Of a stretch of DNA of 6,299 nucleotides, positions 1-5,569 are shown piece by piece. The stretch comes from Bacteriovoracaceae bacterium UBA6144 (lineage in GTDB: Bacteria > Bdellovibrionota > Bacteriovoracia > Bacteriovoracales > Bacteriovoracaceae). The stretch lies in assembly GCA_002435705.1 (NCBI GenBank), contig DIVA01000105.1:12956-19254 (forward strand), read 5' to 3'. Within the stretch, counting starts at the first letter, position 1, and each line of letters starts with the position of its first letter. Under the pieces are notes generated by a model that was given only the letters and a program-made list of their open reading frames with translations, had not been told where the DNA came from and searched no databases. The position numbers and the translations under genes were made by a program.

Positions 1-2093
1 CCCACCACACTCATGCCATCCATTAAAGGACCTTCGATGACATGCAAGGGGCGAGGGTATTTCTGGCGCGCTTCTTCGGCGTCGACTTCAGCAAAATCTG
101 CAATGCCCTTGACTAGCGCATGCGTGAGGCGCTCTTCCACGGGGAGCTCTCTCCAGGCCAGGTCTTCAACTTTTGCCTGACCCTTGGTTTCGGTCATCTT
201 CTGAGCGAATTCGATCAGTTTCTCCGTGGCATCGGCCTTGCGGTTTAAAACGACGTCTTCAATTTTAGTCAGCATCTCTTGTGGAATGGAGTCGTACACC
301 GGGAGTGCCCCTGCGTTGACGATCCCCATGTCTAAGCCCTCGCGGATAGCATGGTAGAGAAACACGGAGTGTATGGCTTCACGAAGCACATTGTTGCCAC
401 GAAACGAGAAGGAGACGTTGGAGATCCCGCCGCTAGTGCGCGCGTGGGGAAGATTCTTTTTGATCCAGCCCACTGCCTTGAAGAAATCAAGAGCATAGTT
501 GGCGTGCTCTTCCATCCCAGTGCCGACCGTTAGGACGTTAGGGTCAAAGATAATATCTTCCGGCGGAAAATGCAGGCGATCAACAAGGAGACGGTAAGCT
601 CTCTGGCAGATTTCAATCCGACGCTCGTAGGTGTCAGCCTGGCCTTTCTCGTCGAAGGCCATGATCACGACGGCGGCACCATAGCGGCGAACAAGGTGCG
701 CGCGTCTGATGAATTCCTCTTCTCCATCTTTGAGCGAGAGAGAGTTCACGATGGCTTTTCCTTGCACGCGCTTAAGACCCGCTTCGAGCACGCTCCATTT
801 AGAGCTGTCGATCATGATGGGAACGCGGGCGATATCTGGCTCGCTGGCGATGAGGTTTAAAAAATTCTCCATCATCTTTTCAGAATCAATCATTCCATCG
901 TCAAAATTAATATCAATCGCCTGTGCGCCGTTTTCCACTTGCTCACGGGCGACCTTAAGTGCATCGTCCATGCGATTTTCTGCGATCATCTTTTTAAATT
1001 GAATCGATCCAGTGACATTTGTGCGTTCACCGATATTGATGAAGTTACTGCCAGGAAAAATAGTGAGCGGTTCAAGCCCTGACCACTTGGGTGTGGGCTC
1101 AAAATGTGGGAGAGCGCGCGGCTTCATTCCCTGCGCCGCAAGGGCGATGGCGCGGATATGTTTATCAGTGGTTCCGCAGCAACCACCGACGATATTGACC
1201 CAGCCTTTCTCAATGAAAGACTTCACCACTCCGGACATGTACTCGGGTGTTTCGTCGTACTGACCAAATTGATTGGGCAAACCAGCATTGGGGTAGACGG
1301 AAATATGAAAGGGAGCTTTGTTGGCGAGCACTTCCACATAAGGTCGCATGAGGTCCGCCCCAAGGGCACAGTTGAGACCGATAGAGAGAAGTGGCAGGTG
1401 AGAGACAGAGTAGAGAAACGCCTCCACGGTTTGGCCCGAGAGCGTGCGGCCTGACTGATCCGTGATCGTTCCCGAAACCATGATCGGAAGTTCAATCTTT
1501 TTTTCTTCGAAGTATTCACTGATCGCAAAGAGCGCAGCTTTCGCATTCAAGGTATCAAAGATGGTTTCGACGAGAAGAATATCACTCCCGCCCACCACCA
1601 AGGCATCGACCTGCTCTTTGTAAGCGAGTTTCAGTTCATCAAAAGAGATGGCGCGAAAGCCCGGGTTGTTCACATCAGGTGAGAGTGATGCGGTTTTAGT
1701 TGTGGGACCAATAGAGCCCGCCACATAGCGCGGCTTAGTTGGATCCATCTTTGTGAATTCAACACAGAGTTTTTTTGCCATCTGTGCGCTGACGAGGTTG
1801 ATCTCATACGAGAGGTCTTCCATTTCGTAATCACTCATGGAAATGCGTTGAGCGCTGAAGGTGTTGGTTTCAATGATGTCCGCGCCGGCCTCAAGATACT
1901 TGCGATGAATGGCTTCAATCACCTCAGGTTTTGTGAGAACCAAAAGATCATTATTACCTTTGAGAGGTCGCGGAAAACTTTTAAACCTTTCACCTCGGTA
2001 ATCCTCTTCCGTCAGCTTGTACTGCTGGATCATGGTGCCCATAGCACCGTCTAAAACCAGAACGCGGTTTTTTAAATCCGACAATAAACTCAT
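1..2093 (-). CDS. metH: Cobalamin-dependent methionine synthase, N-terminal 697 residues (cut by window edge)
   Basis: Cytoplasmic enzyme that moves a methyl group from 5-methyltetrahydrofolate through cobalamin to homocysteine, giving methionine. The reading frame is open from the ATG at 2093 to the window edge. The homocysteine domain starts with LDGAMGT (residues 14-20). Its three zinc-ligand cysteines are visible: C242 in GLNCALG, and C305/C306 in GGCCGTT, matching E. coli C247/C310/C311 with a constant offset of 5. The folate (pterin) domain carries GERTNVTGS (355-363) and DINFDDG (394-400). The cobalamin-cap domain begins near residue 645 and has GPLMDGM (688-694), where the window ends. 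The B12-binding DxHxxG motif and the reactivation domain would lie beyond the edge, so a full-length (about 1,200 residue) or a split enzyme cannot be told apart. An AAGGAG 5 bases before ATG supports the start. It lies downstream of the transporter gene on the same strand. Confidence 0.97.
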   Translation of the reverse strand, partial: MSLLSDLKNRVLVLDGAMGTMIQQYKLTEEDYRGERFKSFPRPLKGNNDLLVLTKPEVIEAIHRKYLEAGADIIETNTFSAQRISMSDYEMEDLSYEINLVSAQMAKKLCVEFTKMDPTKPRYVAGSIGPTTKTASLSPDVNNPGFRAISFDELKLAYKEQVDALVVGGSDILLVETIFDTLNAKAALFAISEYFEEKKIELPIMVSGTITDQSGRTLSGQTVEAFLYSVSHLPLLSIGLNCALGADLMRPYVEVLANKAPFHISVYPNAGLPNQFGQYDETPEYMSGVVKSFIEKGWVNIVGGCCGTTDKHIRAIALAAQGMKPRALPHFEPTPKWSGLEPLTIFPGSNFINIGERTNVTGSIQFKKMIAENRMDDALKVAREQVENGAQAIDINFDDGMIDSEKMMENFLNLIASEPDIARVPIMIDSSKWSVLEAGLKRVQGKAIVNSLSLKDGEEEFIRRAHLVRRYGAAVVIMAFDEKGQADTYERRIEICQRAYRLLVDRLHFPPEDIIFDPNVLTVGTGMEEHANYALDFFKAVGWIKKNLPHARTSGGISNVSFSFRGNNVLREAIHSVFLYHAIREGLDMGIVNAGALPVYDSIPQEMLTKIEDVVLNRKADATEKLIEFAQKMTETKGQAKVEDLAWRELPVEERLTHALVKGIADFAEVDAEEARQKYPRPLHVIEGPLMDGMSVV

Positions 2094-2098
2094 GGGGG

Positions 2099-2104
2099 CT
2101 CCTT
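2099..2104 (-). promoter_or_regulatory. Ribosome binding site of metH
   Basis: Read on the minus strand this is AAGGAG, five bases before the ATG at 2093. It fixes the metH start, and the product begins at the usual place for the family, just before the LDGAMGT motif. Confidence 0.8.
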
Positions 2105-2115
2105 GGAATCCGTGT

Positions 2116-2144
2116 AGAGTATTAATTATTTAGATGGGTGACAA
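2116..2144 (-). promoter_or_regulatory. Candidate metH promoter
   Basis: On the minus strand TTGTCA (2139-2144, five of six matches to the -35 consensus) is followed after 17 bases by TACTCT (2116-2121, only three of six for -10). Transcription would begin near 2109, giving a leader of about 16 bases that holds the AAGGAG. The 104-base gap after the transporter gene contains no recognisable riboswitch or terminator, so metH may also be read through from upstream. Weak evidence. Confidence 0.25.
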
Positions 2145-2197
2145 GGAAAAACTTGGAAAATCCATAGGTTAACAAATTATGTTGAGGCTTGTGGCCC

Positions 2198-3076
2198 CTA
2201 TTTGGCCATAAAGTAAAAACCGAGCACAAAGAGCGCAAAAGCGGCGCTGAGGTAGCGGTTGGGAAGCTTGCGTTCCCAGAAACACTCGAGAATCGAAACC
2301 CACACCGGGCCTGTGATGGCAACGGCCGTGAGTGAAGCCATGTGCGCGTGCTTCAAAGCGGCTAAGTAGAGTGACAGAGAAACGAAGGTCCCGCAGATAC
2401 AGGCGATAACAATCAGCGCGCTCTCGCGCTTTTTCATCTGCATAAAGTCACCGAACATGCTGATAAACATCTTCGGTTTGATCAGCACAAACCCCAAAAG
2501 CGCTCCCGTGCAGCGAATGAAATTCACCTGCATAGAGTCCAGGCCTTGAGTCATCTCATAAGCTTCACGAGTGAGCATGACTCCCGAGGCATCAAGAAAA
2601 ATACCGGCAAAGGCCCACAGAAAACTTTTAAGATCCCACGAGCCCGTGAGTTTATTGCGCTCAAGGAGAAAAACGAAGAGGCAGGCGATCATGCAGGTGA
2701 CGGCGACGACTTGATTAAGACTGAGAACTTGCGACAGAAAAATCCAGCCGTAGAGTCCCAGGAGGATCGGTTGAAAACTAAAGAGCACCAGCGAGCGACC
2801 TGCGCCGAGAGTGGTGTAGGCCTTAAATAGGAAGAGATCACCGATACAAAGACCGATAAAGCCCGAGAACATGAGAAAGCCGATGGCCTTATAGCTGACG
2901 GCAACCGTAGGGGTCAAAAGGCAGGCGATGCCAAAGAGCGTGATGGCGATAGACACTTTAAGTTGGTTGACCCACCAAGGAGAGAATTTTTTGGAGTAGA
3001 GTGAGAAAATAAGGCTCGCCGTGCTGAAGAAAAAATTCGCACCGAGGGCTAAAAGATAGACAGTTGATGAACTCAC
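2198..3076 (-). CDS. EamA/DMT-family inner-membrane transporter
   Basis: The 292-residue product is almost entirely hydrophobic. It can be laid out as ten transmembrane helices, roughly residues 5-25, 35-55, 63-83, 88-115, 121-139, 151-171, 184-200, 219-240, 245-265 and 275-291. This is the two-times-five layout and the usual length of the drug/metabolite transporter superfamily. The second half ends in the family-typical pattern: a Gly-Pro pair (256-257), ILECFWERKL (262-271), then a final helix. Substrate cannot be read from sequence; members export amino acids, metabolites or drugs. The start is GTG, preceded by GGAG seven bases upstream (3084-3087). It lies 104 bases upstream of metH on the same strand and is divergent from msrB, so a methionine-related substrate is possible but only inferred from context. 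Confidence 0.88.
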   Translation of the reverse strand: MSSSTVYLLALGANFFFSTASLIFSLYSKKFSPWWVNQLKVSIAITLFGIACLLTPTVAVSYKAIGFLMFSGFIGLCIGDLFLFKAYTTLGAGRSLVLFSFQPILLGLYGWIFLSQVLSLNQVVAVTCMIACLFVFLLERNKLTGSWDLKSFLWAFAGIFLDASGVMLTREAYEMTQGLDSMQVNFIRCTGALLGFVLIKPKMFISMFGDFMQMKKRESALIVIACICGTFVSLSLYLAALKHAHMASLTAVAITGPVWVSILECFWERKLPNRYLSAAFALFVLGFYFMAK

Positions 3077-3077
3077 T

Positions 3078-3106
3078 TTAAAACTCCAAGAGATAAGGAG
3101 TAGAAT
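3078..3106 (+). promoter_or_regulatory. Candidate msrB promoter, possibly giving a leaderless mRNA
   Basis: TTAAAA (3078-3083, four of six) and TAGAAT (3101-3106, five of six) are separated by 17 bases. The -10 ends seven bases before the ATG at 3113, so transcription would begin on the start codon itself. An AAGGAG (3095-3100) sits 12 bases before the ATG, rather far for a ribosome binding site, and would be upstream of this start. If transcription begins further upstream, that AAGGAG would act instead. Confidence 0.4.
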
Positions 3107-3130
3107 AGCAGTATGAAAGATGAATTTAAA
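3102..3130 (-). promoter_or_regulatory. Candidate promoter of the EamA transporter gene
   Basis: On the minus strand TTTAAA (3125-3130) and TATTCT (3102-3107) are 17 bases apart, each with four of six consensus matches. Transcription would start near 3095 and leave a leader of about 19 bases containing the GGAG at 3084-3087. The -35 lies inside the msrB coding sequence, and the -10 overlaps the proposed msrB -10. Confidence 0.35.
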
Positions 3131-3490
3131 CAGAAACTCACACCAGAACAGCTAAGAGTTTGTGGCCTTGGTGGAACTGAAGCTCCTTTTAGTGGAAAAT
3201 TTAATAAACACTACGAGAAAGGCGAGTATTTCTGCGTCGCCTGCGGTCAGCAGCTTTTTGATTCTGAGACAAAGTTTGACAGTGGCTCCGGTTGGCCCAG
3301 TTTTTGGGACGTCAAAGACAATAAAGCGGTCTTACTGATTGATGATTTTTCCTATGGCATGCACCGGGTAGAAGCGAAGTGTGCCGGATGTGAGGCTCAC
3401 CTGGGTCATGTGTTTGATGATGGCCCGGCCCCCACCAGAAAACGCTGGTGTATTAATTCCGTTGCCCTTGATTTCAAGCCAGCTAAGTAA
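3113..3490 (+). CDS. msrB: Peptide methionine-R-sulfoxide reductase MsrB
   Basis: Reduces the R form of methionine sulfoxide in proteins, a repair enzyme for oxidative damage. The 125 residues cover a complete single-domain MsrB with no signal peptide, so it is cytoplasmic. Zinc is held by two CxxC pairs, C41/C44 and C90/C93. The catalytic cysteine is C113 in RWCINS, and the active-site histidines are in AHLGHVFDDGP (95-105). The signature DSGSGWPSF (56-64) has Ser59 where many members, including the E. coli enzyme, have a cysteine that resolves the disulfide. The enzyme therefore belongs to the subgroup lacking that residue and must use another cysteine, such as C17, or direct reduction. It is a separate gene, not fused to MsrA. 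It diverges from the EamA transporter gene with 36 bases between them. Confidence 0.96.
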   Translation: MKDEFKQKLTPEQLRVCGLGGTEAPFSGKFNKHYEKGEYFCVACGQQLFDSETKFDSGSGWPSFWDVKDNKAVLLIDDFSYGMHRVEAKCAGCEAHLGHVFDDGPAPTRKRWCINSVALDFKPAK

Positions 3491-3551
3491 TTATTTCAGA
3501 CAAGCCCCCCGAGTATTTACTTTTGGGTTATAGTGCCCCAGCTCAAATCAT

Positions 3552-3557
3552 GGGAGG
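3552..3557 (+). promoter_or_regulatory. Ribosome binding site fixing the start of the repeat protein
   Basis: GGGAGG lies five bases before the ATG at 3563. An in-frame ATG/GTG-type extension reaching back to 3533 would put ten residues in front of the signal peptide and has no comparable site, so 3563 is preferred. A TATAGT at 3529-3534 could be a -10 box, but no convincing -35 is seen. Confidence 0.75.
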
Positions 3558-3562
3558 CCGTT

Positions 3563-4399
3563 ATGAAATATCTACTTGGAATGGTGCTTAGTTTAGGCGT
3601 CACATTCTCTGGAGCTTTTGCTCAATCTTACCTCATTCGCCCGAACGGAGTGGTTTTGACCATCGACGCTAAGGGTTTTATGTACAACCTCAATCAATTC
3701 ATTTTGCCCTATATGGTGACCACCAAAGGCGGGCAGTTTTATATCAACGATAAACGTCAGATCACGACGATTGATGAAGACGGATTCTTTTATCGTATCG
3801 ATAAAAAAGAATTCGAAGCTCCTCGGAAGGTAGACTTCTCAGGGGCGAACTATTTTTCTGATAAGGACTCAGTTTGGACGATTGATCGCAAGGGTGTCAT
3901 GTATCAAGAAAAAGAGATTAAGGATCTCGGTCGCGTGGAGAAAACTGGTGGAAGATTTTTTACCGTCAAGCCTCGTCGCGGGGATGGTCTACTCTATACC
4001 ATTAGTGATTTTGGAAAAGTTGAGCGCATGATCGTGGATGGGTTGAATCCAAATGATGTGGCTGCGACGGGTGGATGTTGGTTTACAACAACCAATGGTG
4101 ACCTCTATACACTTGATAGCACGGGTCTAGTGTCTCGTTATGGTGGAAGTCTTTTTCCGAGAGGAACAAAAATCACGAAAGCCGGTGGCAATTATCTTTT
4201 TACCAATCGCGGGTTAATCACCATTAATGCGAAGGGAGAGGTTTCATTGGTTGCTTTTGGAACGGCTCAGCCGCAATCGATGGGTTATAACTACTTTACG
4301 GTTTCAGACAACTCACTTTACGTGGTGGATCACCTCGGTGCGGTGTGGAAAAATGAAGCTTTCGGAAATCTTGGTAGCCTTGGGATGACTTCTCTCTAA
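3563..4399 (+). CDS. Secreted seven-repeat (beta-propeller-like) protein of unknown function
   Basis: The 278-residue product begins with a classical signal peptide: one Lys at residue 2, a hydrophobic core (4-15) and an AFA cleavage site after residue 20. It should therefore be exported to the periplasm or beyond. The mature part is a tandem of about seven degenerate repeats of 33-41 residues. Each opens with an aromatic strand (GGQFY, GANYF, GGRFF, GGCWF, GGNYL, GYNYF) and continues with a strand ending in TIDxxG or a variant, then a hydrophobic strand (TIDAKG, TIDEDG, TIDRKG, TISDFG, TLDSTG, TINAKG, VVDHLG). Seven short all-beta units suggest a seven-bladed propeller, but this is inferred. 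There is no enzyme motif, lipobox, anchor or membrane segment after the signal. Only one cysteine (C172) is present. I do not recognise a named family. It has its own ribosome binding site and is followed by a strong terminator. Confidence 0.88.
   Translation: MKYLLGMVLSLGVTFSGAFAQSYLIRPNGVVLTIDAKGFMYNLNQFILPYMVTTKGGQFYINDKRQITTIDEDGFFYRIDKKEFEAPRKVDFSGANYFSDKDSVWTIDRKGVMYQEKEIKDLGRVEKTGGRFFTVKPRRGDGLLYTISDFGKVERMIVDGLNPNDVAATGGCWFTTTNGDLYTLDSTGLVSRYGGSLFPRGTKITKAGGNYLFTNRGLITINAKGEVSLVAFGTAQPQSMGYNYFTVSDNSLYVVDHLGAVWKNEAFGNLGSLGMTSL
3626..4396 (+). repeat. Seven tandem degenerate protein repeats
   Basis: In residues of the 278-residue product the units are approximately 22-55, 56-93, 94-128, 129-169, 170-207, 208-240 and 241-278. 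They share the pattern Gly-Gly-x-aromatic, a variable turn, then T-I-D-x-x-G followed by a hydrophobic strand. The DNA of the units has diverged, so this is an old protein-level repeat and not a recent duplication. The first unit lacks the Gly-Gly opening and the last ends at the stop codon. Confidence 0.7.
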
Positions 4400-4413
4400 T
4401 AAAAATTTATAAT
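4385..4413 (+). promoter_or_regulatory. Strong candidate apaG promoter giving a leaderless transcript
   Basis: ATGACT (4385-4390) matches the -35 consensus at four of six positions. It is followed after exactly 17 bases by TATAAT (4408-4413), a perfect -10 box in an AT-rich tract. Transcription should begin 6-8 bases after the -10, at 4419-4421, and the purines there are G4419 and A4421. A4421 is the first base of the apaG start codon, so the mRNA would have no leader or a two-base one. The -35 lies inside the end of the repeat-protein gene. Confidence 0.6.
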
Positions 4414-4414
4414 C

Positions 4415-4444
4415 AGGGGTATGAGCACTCATACCCCTCTTTTT
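4415..4444 (+). terminator. Rho-independent terminator of the repeat-protein gene, overlapping the apaG start codon
   Basis: AGGGGTATGAG (4415-4425) and CTCATACCCCT (4428-4438) are perfect reverse complements with two bases between them. In practice this is a ten-base-pair stem with a GCAC loop. The sequence CTTTTT follows at 4439-4444. It begins 15 bases after the stop of the repeat-protein gene, as expected for its terminator. The stem contains the apaG ATG at 4421 and the AGGGG just before it. On the opposite strand the hairpin is followed by GATTATAAATTTTT, so some termination of antisense transcripts from the right-hand operon is also possible. Confidence 0.85.
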
Positions 4445-4831
4445 ATCGAAGAAAGCCATGGTTATAGAATTGAAGTAAGAACTCACTTCGATTTTCCTCG
4501 TTCTAATCCCATGCAGGGACAATTTCTTTTTGAGTATTCAGTGACGATCACGAATGTGAGTGGTGTTGAGGCCCAGCTGCTGAAACGCACGTGGCATATT
4601 GAAGATGCCACGGGAGAGGTCAGACAAGTTCACGGACCCGGAGTGGTAGGATTCACTCCCTTTTTTAAACAGAAAGAAAAGTTTAATTACTCGAGTTTCT
4701 GCCCACTCCAAACAATGACCGGTCGCATGTGGGGACACTTTGAAATGCTCTCTAGCAAGGGCGAGACTTTTGAGATCACCACACCGGTTTTTAAGTTTGC
4801 CGTACCTGAAGAGTTTATTGACCGCTACTGA
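4421..4831 (+). CDS. apaG: ApaG domain protein (DUF525; cobalt/magnesium-related)
   Basis: The 136-residue product is a full-length ApaG, an immunoglobulin/fibronectin-like beta sandwich in the cytoplasm. Its exact biochemical role is unsettled; the Salmonella homologue CorD is linked to cobalt resistance and magnesium/cobalt efflux. Family landmarks are FEYSVTITN (37-45), QLLKRTW (52-58), the glycine-rich GPGVVG (72-77) proposed to bind phosphates, CPL (94-96), TGRMWGHFEM (100-109) and PVFKFAVP (122-129). Homology begins about residue 14, and the next in-frame ATG (residue 31) would remove the first strand, so ATG 4421 is preferred. The only purine-rich stretch before it, AGGGG, is one base away, too close to act as a ribosome binding site, and is buried in the hairpin. 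The common apaH and rsmA (ksgA) neighbours are absent. Its 3' end overlaps the opposite gene by 17 bases. Confidence 0.93.
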   Translation: MSTHTPLFIEESHGYRIEVRTHFDFPRSNPMQGQFLFEYSVTITNVSGVEAQLLKRTWHIEDATGEVRQVHGPGVVGFTPFFKQKEKFNYSSFCPLQTMTGRMWGHFEMLSSKGETFEITTPVFKFAVPEEFIDRY

Positions 4832-4982
4832 GCTGATCAAAGAGGTCCTTGAGCCTTTTAAGATCAGCTTCGACATCCGTTTTAATCTCTTGCTGACTAA
4901 ATTCACTAAAATCTTTTTTCGCCAGCAGATTCGCCATGATCTCGAGACGCTGAAGAATGTTAGTCAGGTCGTGAAGACTCAT
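4815..4982 (-). CDS. 55-residue histidine-phosphoacceptor-like (DHp/Spo0B-type) microprotein
   Basis: The ATG overlaps the stop codon of the upstream hydrolase gene as TAATG, with GGTGGAG just before it, so translation is probably coupled. The product is predicted to be a helical hairpin: helix one about residues 2-21, a turn around 22-30, and helix two about 32-52. Helix one starts with HDLTN (4-8) and reads H-D-x-x-N-x-L-Q. This is the phosphoacceptor pattern of HDxxN-type histidine kinases and of Spo0B around His30. The pair of leucines 15-16 residues after the His also fits. Helix two (IKTDVEADLKRLKDLFDQL, 33-51) resembles the second DHp helix. There is no ATPase domain or membrane segment. 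An upstream in-frame ATG at 5021 would add 13 residues but lacks a ribosome binding site. Function is inferred from motif only; it could be a simple coiled coil. Confidence 0.72.
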   Translation of the reverse strand: MSLHDLTNILQRLEIMANLLAKKDFSEFSQQEIKTDVEADLKRLKDLFDQLSSGQ

Positions 4983-5569
4983 TACTCCACCAGCCTGATT
5001 TTGGCTTGAATAGGGCCCCATTCAAAACGTACTTCGTCCCAGGGCTTCAAGGGACCGACACCTTTGGGTGTGCCAGTAAAAACAATATCACCATCAGAAA
5101 TCGGAAAATAATCATCGGCGTGATGGATGGCTGCATCCGGAGAAAAAAGAGCGTCCTTAAGGCTCGCCTCTTGGCGAAGTTCGTTATTAACAAAAAATCT
5201 AAAGGGCTCTTCTCGCCAGTTGGGAAAATCTCTCTGGGCCGTAAACGGGAGCGTGAGGGCGGAGTGCTTAAAGGATTTGGAAATCTCCCAGGGGTGTCCG
5301 GCCAGCTTAAGTTTCTTCTGAAGATCCCGCAGAGTTAGATCCAAACCCAATGTGATCGCGATCACATTTTTTTTATAGAGCTTCAGCACCACTTCACATT
5401 CGTGGTGAATCTCACCGCGCTCCCACGGAAGTCGGAGTGTTTGACCGTCTTTGATTTCAGTGTGACACGAGGGTGGTTTGAGAAAGAGTACAGGTTTTTC
5501 GGGGAGTGCTTCTTTCATCTCCACGGCGTGTTCAGAGTAATTTTTCCCAAGACAGATGACTTTATCCAA
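4982..5569 (-). CDS. Fumarylacetoacetate hydrolase (FAH) family protein, FAHD1/YcgM-like acylpyruvase
   Basis: Predicted cytoplasmic metal-dependent enzyme cleaving acylpyruvates such as fumarylpyruvate, or decarboxylating oxaloacetate, as known for FAHD1-type relatives; the actual substrate is not shown. The 195 residues contain the lid motif NYSEHAVEM (10-18) with the His14/Glu17 pair. Metal ligands are Glu57 and Glu59 in IHHECEV and Asp77 in LGLDLTLRD. Gln84 and Lys98 (ISKSF) correspond to FAHD1 active-site residues, and TGTPKGVGPL (165-174) closes the fold. It is slightly shorter than E. coli YcgM (about 219), mainly at the N-terminus. The start is TTG, chosen because the homology begins there and GAGAGG lies five bases upstream. 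It overlaps the end of menE by eight bases and the next ORF by one, so the three form an operon. Confidence 0.92.
   Translation of the reverse strand: MDKVICLGKNYSEHAVEMKEALPEKPVLFLKPPSCHTEIKDGQTLRLPWERGEIHHECEVVLKLYKKNVIAITLGLDLTLRDLQKKLKLAGHPWEISKSFKHSALTLPFTAQRDFPNWREEPFRFFVNNELRQEASLKDALFSPDAAIHHADDYFPISDGDIVFTGTPKGVGPLKPWDEVRFEWGPIQAKIRLVE

Noticed and set aside
351..2054. Several open frames on the plus strand and one alternative frame on the minus strand across 351-2054.
   Set aside because: They lie opposite or out of frame to the continuous, highly conserved metH reading frame and show no family features.
2094..2197. SAM, SAH or cobalamin riboswitch ahead of metH.
   Set aside because: The gap is AT-rich and only 104 bases long, with no recognisable conserved stems; a cobalamin riboswitch would not fit.
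2194..2210. TGGCC / GGCCA inverted repeat at the end of the transporter gene as a terminator before metH.
   Set aside because: Only five base pairs, and no T-run follows in the direction of transcription.
3472..3562. Terminator after msrB.
   Set aside because: Only short palindromic bits (CTTGATTTCAAG) and a C-run are present; no stem followed by T residues, so msrB may be read into the next gene.
4831..4869. Perfect 8-base inverted repeat AGCTGATC / GATCAGCT starting at the last base of the apaG stop codon, as a terminator for apaG.
   Set aside because: The loop is 23 bases, no T-run follows, and the two arms encode similar residues (EADL and FDQL) of the helical microprotein, so it can be explained by coding sequence.
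4980..5021. Upstream ATG at 5021 as the start of the microprotein.
   Set aside because: It has no ribosome binding site, adds a non-helical stretch, and overlaps the hydrolase gene by 40 bases, whereas the TAATG junction gives a standard coupled start.
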